64,000 nucleotides of DNA from Microstegium vimineum (taxonomy: Eukaryota > Streptophyta > Magnoliopsida > Poales > Poaceae). Shown here in pieces: positions 44,838 to 55,370 of this stretch. Location: NCBI GenBank assembly GCA_022036555.1, contig CM039119.1, forward strand, positions 2,852,001 to 2,916,000. Reading direction: 5' to 3'. Numbering within the stretch: position 1 is the first letter of the stretch; the number at the start of each line of letters is the position of its first letter. Below the pieces are notes generated by a model, which did no database searches, was not told the DNA's origin, and saw nothing but the letters and a program-made list of their open reading frames with translations. The position numbers and the translations under genes were made by a program.

Positions 44838-47078
44838 CCATTGCCATGCCTTGTCATCCTTGCGCATGGCGAGACAGCAAGGCTGCACAGCTTCCAAGTG
44901 AAGGATGTAGAGGCGGTTAGCTCCTCGAGATACCTTGGCAAGCAGACGGCGACTGCGATCCCAGATGCGCAGCACACCATCGGCAATCTCCACCTTAGAG
45001 CCGCCCTCGTCCAGCTGCCCAAGACTCATGATCGAGTTCTTGAGGGCAGGGATGTAGTACACGCCTTGCAGTACCCGATGCTCGTCGGTCTTGCCTTGGA
45101 ACACGATAGTGCCGATGCCGCGGATGTCCATCTTGGACGCGTCCCCGAAACGCACGGTGCCACGGACGTCTGTGTTCAGATCGGCAAAGAGCTCGCGGCG
45201 CCCCGTCATGTAGTGCGTAGCTCCACTGTCGAGGTACCAGCCTCTCATCTTCTCTTCTTCTTCTTCATCGGCACCGAGGAAAGCTCGAGCCCTTGGCTCC
45301 TCCAAGGTGACTTCTTGCGCGGCCAGAGAGGAAGCCGATGCACCCTTGTCCAGCTCGACGAACGCGTGTGCCATGAACAGCCCGCCGTCTTCTTCGCACT
45401 CGGCGTACTGGGCACGCCCAGCGTATCCACCAGCACCGCCACCGCGGTCTCCACCTTGATCACCTCCTCGGCCGCCACGATCACCTCCACCGCCGCGGCC
45501 TCCGCCGCGCTCTCATCGTGGCAATCGGCAATCGCGCGCCCAGTGGCCCTCCAAGCCACAGTTGAGGCAGGTGTTCGGCCCACGGTTGTCACCCGGGGGG
45601 CCGCGAACACCGCCGCCATCTCCACGGCCAGCGCCGAGCCCTCGGCCACGCGCGCCGCCACGGCCCCGTTGGTTCCTTCCTCCGCGACCTCGCTGCTGCC
45701 TGGGAGCCGATCCATCGGTATCGGCAGAGCCATCGGCATCGGCAGCGCCCTTCTTCTCCTTCCTCCAGCGCTCTCTCACTGCTCCTCAGTGTACATCAGC
45801 TTCCCTCCGACAGACATCGGCCCGATCGGTGCTTGCGCCTCGAGATCATCCACCGCCTTGAGCCTCCCAGTAACCTCCTCGAGCGTGAGCGCCTCAAAGT
45901 CAAGGAGTTGCTCGGTGGCGACGACGATCTGCGCGTACGTCGCCGGTACCGATCGAAGGTACTTCTCCACCACGCGCTCCTCGGTGATGTCCTGATCGCC
46001 GTGGATGACGAGTTGCTGATACAGAGTCGACAGTCGGATGGCAAAGTCATCGACTTGCTCATCGGGCTAGATGCCGATGCTCTCCCAGTCTCGGCGAAGT
46101 CGCTGCAGTGTCGCCCGTCGGACCCTGTCCACGCCGATCCTTGCTGCAGCGATGGCGTCCCACACCTCCTTTGCCAATGCCTTATCCATGAGCGGGATGC
46201 CCATCTCCTTGGGCACAGCAGCCACAATCACCTCGAGCGCCCGCCGATCGTCGCGGTACTGGACCGAACCTCCCTCGACGGCCTCCCACATGTCGCGCGC
46301 CTGCATCCGCAACTTCATGAGCTGCGACCACTCATGGTAGTTGGTCTTGTCCAGCATCGGCCACGCCGTGCTGCTGCCGGAGTCGCGGTAGACCACCCTG
46401 TCCCGCGACTCATGGCGCCCGCCGCCGCGGCCTCGCCTGCGGTCGCGCGGGGACTGAGAGTGGCGCCGATCCCTCCGATCGCGCGGGCTCTCAGAGCGCC
46501 TGGCATCCTTCTCCACCTGCTCCTCCTCTGCAGCGATCTCCGTTCGCAGCGCCTGCACGGTCCTCGCCGCCTGCTCTGCTACTGCTGCAGCCTGCCTCGT
46601 CGCTTGTATCGCCGCCGCTGCTGCTGCCTCTGCAGCCAGCAGACGCGCGGCCCGTGTGTTGGAACCGCCCTGCGCCCCCTCACCGGTGACAGATGCACCA
46701 TCCTCGATGGCCACGGCCTTGGCCTTGATGGCAGCCGTGGCAGCGCGCTCTGCTGAGGAAGACATGGCTAGGAGAGTGGAAAGGTGGTGTTCTTGGCTCT
46801 CTAGCAACCGGAGCTCTGATATCAATATTTAGTAAAGTAGGACTCAGGATTGTTTCTGCTAGGGCTCACTTGCCTCTAGTCTTTGTATCCCTTTATATAA
46901 ACAGGAGCTCAGTAGAGCTTTCGTAGGATACAAGTTTGCTCCAAGAGCATATTCTTAATGCAGTACAATAAAACTAGTCTAAAAGTAAAAGCAAACTGCA
47001 ACTGTCCAAAAACTGAAAATGACTAACAACTAAAGTGTAACAAATTAAAGTACACTAGAAGCCAAGACTTATCTATCA
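44838..47078 (-). mobile_element. truncated, decayed Ty1/Copia element
   Basis: Minus strand, from 5' LTR into pol. The LTR is 47,078 to about 46,833: it begins TGATAGATAAGTC, has TATA TTATATAAAG at about 46,900-46,891, and is followed by a primer-binding-like GATATCAGAGC. Gag begins MSSSAERAATA at 46,764 and contains WPMLDKTNYHEWSQLMKL. A CCHC knuckle (CLNCGLEGHWARDC) is at about 45,570-45,530. Then the protease start YLDSGATHYMTG and pre-integrase sequence follow up to WQWHE at 44,840. Integrase, RT-RNase H and the 3' LTR are gone. A TAG near 46,067, a frameshift near 45,775 and a stop near 45,513 disrupt the frame. Confidence 0.9.
46833..47078 (-). repeat. 5' LTR of the Copia fragment
   Basis: About 246 bases. 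It abuts PKS intron sequence exactly at 47,078/47,079, where the intron words TATACGTGGTTACGTAC resume. No partner LTR remains in the window. Confidence 0.75.
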
Positions 47079-47095
47079 TATACGTGGTTACGTAC

Positions 47096-47273
47096 ATAGT
47101 GTGTTGAAGGTGTGTTTGAGGTCGGTGAGATGTTCCGTGTTCGTGACACGAAAGTAGTAGTCGGCGAACTCGTTCTGAAGAACACAGTATGGTGGATTTG
47201 CAGTGCCGATGCCGAGCACAGCCGCCAGGCCGTCGGCACGCTGAGCACGTCGGATCTCAGGGATGTCGGCCAT
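47096..47273 (-). pseudogene. second copy of PKS exon 1, without exon 2
   Basis: The 178-base exon 1 of the PKS is repeated here with its start codon (47,271-47,273), reading frame and donor site intact; the only amino-acid change seen is Ser to Asn near its end (TFSTLC to TFNTLC). Just 17 bases of intron follow before the Copia LTR. No exon 2 exists for it. Its promoter and upstream sequence are also duplicated, through 48,049. It cannot encode an active enzyme, but it could be transcribed. Confidence 0.92.
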
Positions 47274-47326
47274 ATCGTCGTCTCGAACTAATGAAGGAGC
47301 GATAGCTAGCGAGTATATATATCTGA

Positions 47327-47329
<3 letters not shown>

Positions 47330-47396
<67 letters not shown>
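47330..47396. repeat. (AT)n(AG)n microsatellite in the duplicated PKS leader
   Basis: About 18 AT units then about 15 AG units. In the intact gene's copy (about 44,158-44,175) the same site has only a short TATATATATA and GAGTGAG, so the repeat expanded after duplication or contracted in the other copy. Confidence 0.9.
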
Positions 47397-47399
<3 letters not shown>

Positions 47400-47586
47400 G
47401 ACTAGAGTAGAGGAATGAGGACTCACTCTCTCTATATAACATGTATTGTCACATGAGGATTTAAACTCAAACAATGACGTTTACCTGCCAATTTGTCTTT
47501 TTTTTGGACGGGTGCAATCTACTAGCTGGGTGCCGAGCAGACAATATTAGGTAGCTAGACTAGTGGATTGAACTAGCTAACTAAGG

Positions 47587-48082
47587 ATGACAACGGGTCG
47601 GTTTTGGTTCGGATATCCGCGGGTTTTGGGTCCAGCGGTTTTGGTTTTGGTGGTAGTTTTTCGCCCATGGTTTTCGGGTTCGGGCCCTCGAAACCGATCG
47701 GGTTCGGTTTCGGGTTGGTTTTCCACCCGTGGATATCCAATGGATATCCGAAATAAATTATTTGGAATTAAAATTCATATTTTATAATATGCTAATAATA
47801 ATTTGTTTACTTAGATTATTAAATATATTCAAAGTTAACTCATGAAAATATTTATTATTTGTTGTCTCTTGTTTATACATGTGAAATGTGTATATATATT
47901 CGTGGGTTTCGGGTATCCATTCAGGTTTCGGGTATCCGCTCGGGTTTCGGGTATCCGCGGGTTTGATTTTGGTGATGAATTTCCACCCGAATCGGTTTCG
48001 GTTTTGGTTTCGGGTTTTGACTTCGGGTTTCGGTTTTGGGTGCACGGAGACTCCACCCGATCCGAACCCGACCCGTTGCCAT
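47587..48082. mobile_element. complete MITE-like element, GGCAACGGGTCGG type
   Basis: Left end ATGACAACGGGTCGGTTTTG; right end, inverted, ATGGCAACGGGTCGGGTTCG. About 496 bases, filled with variants of GGTTTCGGGTATCCG. No coding capacity. The superfamily was not determined. Confidence 0.8.
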
Positions 48083-48239
48083 AGCAGCGAGCTAGCTGTT
48101 ACTCCATCTGGTCTAGTTACAGAGCGTTTTGCATATATATATATATGCGTTAAAAAACAAATTTTATATTTTTGAAATATATAGTTAACATAGGCAAATG
48201 GGTCATCTCTAAAATATAAAAAAAACATATATTACAAAA

Positions 48240-48873
48240 ATCCAAATGGATTCCAATAATATTTGAGTTTTACATTAGGCCTTCCAATTAGTTATCGTGT
48301 GTTTACAATGGGAAATAATTAAGCTATTGGTCATTCTATACATAGGCCAATAGTCACACTTGCCTAATAGTTCACCCAATAGCTTAGTGTCCTTACCTGA
48401 CTGTTGGGAATTATAACAATTTGACTCCGGTTTCATTAAGACTATTGGCAAATATATTTCACTATCAGCAATTACAACAATTTGCCACCGGTTTTACAAT
48501 AATTGTCAACGGTGCTATAGCACCATTGACAATTAATTTGACCTCTTGGCCTTCTAGTGCAGTGCCCAACTGGTGAACATCTATCGCTCGGGAATAGTTT
48601 GTACCGTTGGCTATTTAATACAAGAAAGACGGATGGGAGAACTTGTAACCATCAATAACATGTTAACTGTTGGACATTCATGGTTTCCCCAACTGTCCGT
48701 TGACTATTATACTTCCTTGTCAGCTTAGGTTGTGTTTCTATTAGTGTTACCATGTGCTTATAGTGAAAAATTATTAAACTAGTGGTCATTCTATACATAG
48801 GCCAACAATCAACAAAAAATAGTTGCTGACTGATGGGAATCACAATGATTTCCCTACCAATTTCGCTAAGACC
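48240..48873. other. repeat mosaic flanking CACTA elements
   Basis: Recurrent words AATTTGCCACCGGTTTCACT and GGCAATTAATTTGCCATGTC appear here and again at 49,730-50,060, showing that the CACTA element at 48,874 is inserted in an older repetitive element whose limits are not clear. Confidence 0.5.
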
Positions 48874-49729
48874 CACTACTACAGATTCAGTTATCACTGC
48901 TAGTCCATCACTGCCGGATTGTAATGGGTCGGCAGTGATAATCCTTCACTGCCGGTTCGTGGCAGAACCGGCAGTGAAGCTCATCATCACCGCCGGTTCG
49001 TGGCTTGAACCAGCATTGAAAGGACAGAGAAGCAATGCTGGTTCAAGCCACGAACCGACAGTGATGATGAGTTTCACTGCCGGTTCGTGGCTGGAACCGC
49101 ATGTGATAACCTGGACACTTTCACTGTCGGCTCCAGCCACGAACCGCATGTGATGATGAGCTTCACTGTCAGTTCGTGGCTGGAACTGCATGTGATTTAT
49201 CTGGACACTGATTTTTTTTATTTTTGTAAACGACCTCTGGAAAAACTTGCTAAATAAAAGTTGTAGATCTCGAAAAGTTATGAAACTTTGTAATTTACAA
49301 CTTTTTCATTTGAAATCATCCTGTCATTGAAAAATACGTTCGAATTTGTCAAATTTGAAATTTAAATGTTTGCAAACGACCTCGGATGGAAAAACTTGCT
49401 AAATAAAAGTTGTAGATCTCGAAAAGTTATGAAACTTTGTAGCTTACAACTTTTTCATTTGAATTCGTTTAGTGGCTCAAACAATTAATTTACACTCGGT
49501 TTAGTATAGCATGTGGCGAACTAAAACCGAATCTAGACACAAGTGAGTCATACGTGGAGTGATAGAGGAGGTATCGCGCGAGGCTAAGGTTGCGGGTTCG
49601 AATCCCTGCCGGAGCGCAGTTCGCGATTTTGAAAAATGCACGACTTGCGACGAAGACGGGTGTGTTACTATTGGCCGCCTCTCCCAGAATTTTTTTGAAC
49701 CGGCACTGATGTGGTTTTCTGTAGTAGTG
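48874..49729. mobile_element. non-autonomous CACTA element, ACTGCCGG family
   Basis: Ends CACTACTACAGATTCAG and, inverted, CACTACTACAGAAAACC; flanks ACC/ACG fit an imperfect 3-bp target duplication. 856 bases. The left half has CACTGCCGGTTCGTGG repeats and a long hairpin. The centre has the AAAAGTTGTAGATCTCGAAA module twice. The right side has a tRNA-like stretch with box B GGGTTCGAATCCC at 49,592-49,604. No transposase. Confidence 0.9.
48965..49086. repeat. long hairpin in the CACTA element
   Basis: Arms of 54 bases (48,965-49,018 and 49,033-49,086) around a 14-base loop, with three differences, one of which would be a G-U pair in RNA. Confidence 0.92.
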
Positions 49730-49844
49730 ACGGTTGGCAATTAATTTCCCATGTCGACCATTAGAACAATTTGCCACCGGTTTCACTAACACTGTTGGCA
49801 TTTTATTTGCCATGTCGGCAATTACAACAATTTGCCACCGGTTT

Positions 49845-49921
49845 CACTACGGAGACAGGTGTGTTACTAGTGGCCTCTCCTAGATTTTTTGAACCGGCAC
49901 TGATGTGGTTTTCTGTAGTAG
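49845..49921. mobile_element. CACTA right-end fragment
   Basis: A second, shortened copy of the right end of the 48,874 element (GACAGGTGTGTTACTA … GTGGTTTTCTGTAGTAGTG), followed by the same host repeat. It is either a deletion derivative of a second insertion or part of a local duplication. Confidence 0.75.
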
Positions 49922-50539
49922 TGACCGTTCGCAATTAATTTCCCATGTCGACCATTACAACAATTTGCCACCGGTTTCACTAACACTGTTGGCATTTAAT
50001 TTGCCATGTCAGCAATTACAACAATTTGCCACCGGTTTCACTAGCACCATTGGCAATTAATTTTCCCTGTTGGCCTTATAGTGCAATGCCCAACAGGTCA
50101 ACATCTAACGCTTGAGAATAGTTTATACCGTTGGCTATTCAATACAAAGACCGATGAAAGAACTTGTAACCGTCGATAACACATTAACTGTTGGCTATTC
50201 GCCGTTTCCCCAACTGACCGTTGCTATTAACCGTTCGCTACTTGGAGTATCTCCTGCACAATAATCAACAAATTGATAAATGAAGGTCACTGCATGTTAA
50301 ACTATTGAACCAACAATGAGTATAACACTATCACTTTGCTACAGAACCCCAGCTTGCCGCCACCGTACCATATCTCCCAATCTCCCGCCACGCCGCCACT
50401 GGAGCAGGCCGTGGGGCTTGCCGTGATGGCAGCGGTGGGCGCGTTTCTGCAGCGGTGCTTGCCCGATTTCGTTGTGGAGGCAACCGAGGGATGCAATAGT
50501 CTTGGCAAATTTTGTGTCCGGGAATAAAGACGACCGGGA

Positions 50540-50925
50540 CTAAATTCCTCTGCCCAACAACTACGGTACATTTAGTCTCGGTTGGTAACACCAACCGTGA
50601 CTAAAGATTCTCTTTTAGTCCCGATTGGTATTACAAACTAGGACTAAAGGTATCAGGATCTTTAGTTCTGGTTGGTAATATCAACCGGGACTAAAGGTCC
50701 ACCAACCGGGACTAAAGGTCCCTACATGGATTGGATCAAAAGGAAAATGTTTCATTTATTGTCAGATATGTTGTGTAAGTGGGGTGGTAAGCTACGCGCG
50801 ATACAGTGCATAAGGTCTTAGATTTGAATCTTAGCGGGCACAGTGGTGAGAATTGGAAGGACCTTTAATCCTGATTGTGGCAAATCAGGACTGAAGGGAA
50901 GGACATTTAGTCCCAAAATATTAGT
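50540..50925. mobile_element. CACTA-type fragment, GGGACTAAAGG family
   Basis: Multiple ACCGGGACTAAAGGT motifs and inverses (TTTAGTCCCG) lie at 50,560-50,730 and again at 50,865-50,920, around a tRNA-like centre (GTGGGGTGGTAAGCTACGCG … AGATTTGAATCT). Tips were not identified. It ends about 60 bases before the P450 TATA box. Confidence 0.6.
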
Positions 50926-50986
50926 CTACCTCGAGTCCTCTACTAGTGTTAGTGTCGTACACACCACCACTTCTCCCGCGCCCTCC

Positions 50987-50994
50987 TATATAAG
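50987..50994 (+). promoter_or_regulatory. TATA box of the P450 gene
   Basis: TATATAAG, 133 bases before the P450 start codon. Confidence 0.65.
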
Positions 50995-51439
50995 CTGCTG
51001 TGACCATCCATTTACTTGCAAGAAAAAATGACTGGCTTCAAAACTTTAGTTTTTAGCTAGCCTGGAATTGAAGAAATCCGTTCTAGTTCTTGTACGTCAC
51101 ACTACTACTATAGGGATAGATAGATAGATGGAAGGAGGTTTGCTGGCCAATCCATCATACGCAGTTCTATGTTGTGTTACGGTGGTGATGGGATGGTTAC
51201 TTCACTGGGCGTACAGATGGGTGTGTCCCCCATGCAAGGGGAGACTTCCCTTCTGGTTCCATGGGCTTCCCCATTATTGGCGAGACCCTTCAATACATGA
51301 AAGTTAGCCCTTCTATCGGCATCCCGAGCTTCTTTCGCCAACGACTGAAGAGGTGAATTGAGGAACTTGATCTCCGACTTTTTTAGTTTTTTTTCCATTT
51401 ACTTTGTCAGGTCTTAAACAACTGCACAAACCATTTTTA

Positions 51440-53030
51440 CAGTCACCTCTCTGTATTTTAGGGCCAATTCATATAGTAAACCGTCTCTATAAATGCCTTA
51501 TTGCAAGCTATCCTTACAAATTGATTTTAAGCAGCAGTTAACTTAACTGCCCTTAAAAATATACCTATTCTTAATTAGAGTCAGTTGATTATCCCCATGA
51601 AAATAACCATCCTAGAAATTACATTTTTCAAAGGCAATTTATTATGCCAACTGTCCCTGGAAATTGGTTGGTCAACAACATCTGAAAATAGCTGCGGAGT
51701 AAATAAATTCATAACTTTAAAAAAAATGGGACAAAGTCAAATATTGTATCAAAATTGTACAGCTCGATAAGATCTAAAACTTTATAGTTGATCACTTTTT
51801 ATTTGAGATCATTTAGAGGCCTGAGTATCCATTTTATTTTTTAAGAATTTGAAATTCAAATTTGTAGACAACATTGATGAAAACCCTCCAATTAATACTA
51901 AATTTTAGTACTTGATGAGATATAAAATTGGTAGTTGAAACTTTTAAATTAGAGAATGTTTAGGTTCTAAACTATTGAATACAAGATTAGTAAAAGTTAA
52001 TACGAAAGGATACCATATTCTATTTGATCACAATTGACAGTATGGTACGGTCTGGTAGTGTGGGCCTTGCATGAGCCAAGAGGTCATTGTTTCAAATGCG
52101 GAATACTAGCATGAAAAAATGCAAGACTTGTGATGAGTTACTGTGTGGTGGCTGCTCGTTCAGACGAAGTAACATTAGGTGTAATTTAAATATTTGTGAC
52201 ATTTAAAATTATTTTTAGGGATAGTTCTAAAACAATCTATACATATAAATATCTCAATTTTATAATCAATGACGTAGCATTGGTACTTGGCCCATCTCAA
52301 TGGGGGGTTTCAATAGAGTTTCATTCTCATTTATTGCTACACCACAACATTATATTTGAGATGAGTTGGCAGGTGAATTAAGAAGAAAGAGAAGATTAGA
52401 ATTTAATGGGGATAAAACGCGTTCATCACCGTTTCCAACATATTGAAACTTGATGAAACCTCCGCTGTGGAGGAGGATCGTTTCATCTCACACGCACCCA
52501 TGATTTCCTGCGCGCGCCTCCTCCTGCCATCTTGCGTGTCCTTCCAGTACGTCTCCTTCAGCTAGTCCTTTCTATGAGCACAGTGAAGAAGTGAATGCCA
52601 GCACCTAATCGGTGACAGAGGGAGTGGAAGCCAGTACCTAATCGGCGGCTTATGATCATGGATTAAGTTTTCTTATTCTCTCCTATAGTGTAGCGCTGGA
52701 CTAGCCATTTAGACATTGCTTCAAGGGTAGTTTCAAGTGATCGTACGTAGATATGATCTAATTGATCATTCCTGTCAACTCATTAACTGCGTTCAGTTTA
52801 ATTGTAATTTCAAATGGCTACGTAGTTTATATGGCACAATGGATCACAACATCATGAGTATATTAACTGTTGAAGCTTGTGAACAGTGAAATGAAACTCT
52901 CCACCGAGAAAACCAGTTTCATTTCTCAATCCAATTCTGCAAAGCTGATGTGGTTGTCTTGGAAATAGTAAAATGAAACTCCTCATTAAGACCGACCTTA
53001 AACGACTGTCCTTGAAAATCGACTTTGACC
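51440..53030. mobile_element. transposon-derived sequence in P450 intron 1
   Basis: The 1.8-kb first intron contains the CACTA-type AT-rich module (AAAACTTTATAGTTGATCAC … GAATTTGAAATTCAAATTTG) at about 51,770-51,870 and a weak tRNA-like stretch at 52,045-52,110. The words CTGTCC(C/T)TGGAAAT near 51,650 and 53,005 hint at two ends. Limits are approximate. Confidence 0.45.
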
Positions 53031-54166
53031 GCTTTGCGCTGTAGTATTACTGTTTGTACTTACGTTCTCACATTAATTAGGCTCATCTAACGAGCTAATG
53101 TCAGCTTTGCAAAATAAAAATATTGATTGTTGGTGCCGTTGCAAATAAATATATATAGGTATGGTCCCATCTTCAAGACCTGCCTGGCCGGGCAGCCTAT
53201 CGTTGTTTCCCTTGATCCAGAGTTGAACCGGTTCATCTTTGAGCAAGAGGGCAAGTTGTTCAGACTTTGGTACCCGGAGACAACAACTGCCATATTCGGC
53301 AAGAAGAGCATCACCACATTCACAGGCCCCACGCACAAGTTCGTCCGCAGCATTGCGTCCAAGCTTTTTGGCCATGAAAACATCAAGGAATCGCTCATCC
53401 GAGAGCTAGAGGATGCCATGAAGCAGGGCTTGGCAGCGTGGGCTACCAAGCCTAGCGTCGAGGTGAAAGATGCCATATCAGATGTAAGTGCATATGTCAC
53501 TGACAATCTGACACTGTCCAAGTATAACCGATCGATGGTCTGTATTGTAATAATTCTACAATGATGTTTAATTTGCTACCATGATTTAAACATACAATGC
53601 AGATGATATTTGATCTTGTGGCCAAGAAGATCATCGGCATCGCTCCAGAGGAGTCAAAAGGGTTGAGGAAGAATTACGAAGACTTCTTCAAGGTGGTTCT
53701 CTGTTTCCCGATATACTTTCCGGGGACAACGTTTTACAAGTGCATGAAGGTACACTACATATATTTGAACTTTGTTTAGTAATCAGAATGTCTCATAGAA
53801 ATTCCGGAGCAGAAATCTAGATGTGTTTCTTTTTTGTGACAGGGGAAGAGAAACGTGGAAGAAAAATTGACTCAGCTCCTGAAACATAGGCTAAGTACAC
53901 CTGAGAAGAAACATGGTGACCTTCTTGACAACCTTGTTGAAGAACTACAAAGTGAAAAGCCACTGATAGATGAGACTTTTGCTATAAATGCACTATCTGG
54001 GCTCTTGTTTGGTAGCTTTGTAACAATATCAGGAACCGTCACTGTGGGTCTTAAGTTGCTCAAAGATAACCCTGAAGTTGTCGAAATGCTCAAGGTGATA
54101 ATTAGTTTTATATGTGTTTCAATATATATTATCTCATCAACAAAATAGTATGGTTACATAATCATA

Positions 54167-54386
54167 TACTCCCTCTATTCATAAATAATTGTCGTTCTCG
54201 CTTCCCGAGAAATAAATTTGACTAATTTTATATAAAATATATTAATATTTATGGTATATAATTAATATCATTAAATAGATCGTTGAATCTATTTTTATAA
54301 TAAATTAATTTGGAGATACAAATGTTGCACATATTTTCTACAAATCTAGTCAAACTTACGTCATGGAAAGAAAATGACAGTTATCT
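54167..54386. mobile_element. Stowaway-like MITE in P450 intron 4
   Basis: TACTCCCTCTATTCATAAAT at the left; degenerate inverse near 54,370 (CATGGAAAGAAAATGACAGT). Interior resembles the MITE at 27,374. Confidence 0.7.
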
Positions 54387-55370
54387 TCAATATAAAGTTG
54401 TTGAACTTCTCCCTTTTCCAGGAGGAGCATGAAGCAATACTGAAGAAACGAGAAGACAGAAATTCTGAGTTCACATGGGAGGAGTACAAGTCCATGACAT
54501 TCACTACTCAGGTGACTGAAATCAAAACGACACAGGCTGGCCTTTCCAGCGCTTATATAGGCCTGTTTGGCTGCTGTAAAAAGTGGCTGTTGTACTGCAT
54601 GCTTTTCAGCACTTCTCCTTTGACTTGATTATTTTTTTTGTTCCACTTGAAGGTTATGAATGAGATTACACGGATCAGTAACATTGCACCTGGAATTTTC
54701 AGGAAAACTCTGACTGATGTGCAAGTGAATGGTGCATTTTGTCGTCTACTATATATAGAATTCATAGTTGCATGGATAGGTCATACGATGATATCTCATT
54801 AATCATGCAGGTTATACAATCCCTGCGGGGTGGCTAGTTATGATTAGCCCCATGGTTGGTCATCTAAACCCAACCCTGTTTGAGGACCCACTCAAATTCA
54901 ATCCATGGAGGTGGACGGTTAGTAGTAGCAAAACTCATCTTTGACATTATATGATTGGTCAAAATAAATCTTTGGTTTTTATTACACTTGTTGTGTATAG
55001 ATACTATGGCACATTGCGCTCTATCTTTGCAGACACAGGACAAGGAAAAGCAAAGCATTCAGCAGAGGAATTTGATGCCATTTGGAGGAGGCATAAGACT
55101 TTGTCTTGGGGCAGAGTTTGCCAAGCTTTTCATTTCACTTTTCCTCCATGTTTTAGTGCCAAACTACAGGTAGAGTTTTTGGTGTATGTGTGTATGCGAT
55201 GGTGAATTAATATGAGTCCACCGATGCTATTCGTGCATCAGACTGATGGTATGGGAATTTGGGTTGTTTGCAGATGGATTGAGATAAAAGGAGGAGAAGT
55301 ATCACGTGTTGGGGAGATGGTGGTTCCTCACGGCTATCATATCCAACTCGTTCCTACACAACCTAATTAA

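Larger units (their letters stand above)
51128..55370 (+). pseudogene. CYP87-like cytochrome P450, 9 exons, frameshift in exon 1
   Basis: Exons: 51128-51352, 53159-53483, 53603-53749, 53843-54094, 54422-54511, 54653-54731, 54811-54917, 55033-55169, 55274-55370. All junctions are GT-AG and keep frame. Apart from one base the product is 485 aa, an ER-anchored monooxygenase of the CYP85 clan, CYP87-like (hormone or triterpenoid oxidation is usual for relatives). The N-terminal anchor (YAVLCCVTVVMGWLLHW) is followed by a T-run at about 51,250 with one base too many, after GRLP; the family sequence GSMGFPIIGETLQ resumes in the next frame. Later motifs are present: YGPIFKT, the ExxR box (EITR), FNPWRW, and the haem loop FGGGIRLCLG. 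In the I helix GSFVTIS replaces the usual A-x-x-E-T-T, so the acidic residue is lost. Probably a pseudogene, unless the extra base is an assembly error. Confidence 0.88.

Noticed and set aside
44667..45995. A 442-residue plus-strand protein
   Set aside because: It lies opposite Copia gag-pol, is biased in composition, and crosses the junction between two unrelated elements.
45833..46756. A 307-residue plus-strand protein
   Set aside because: It is the antisense shadow of the Copia gag region.
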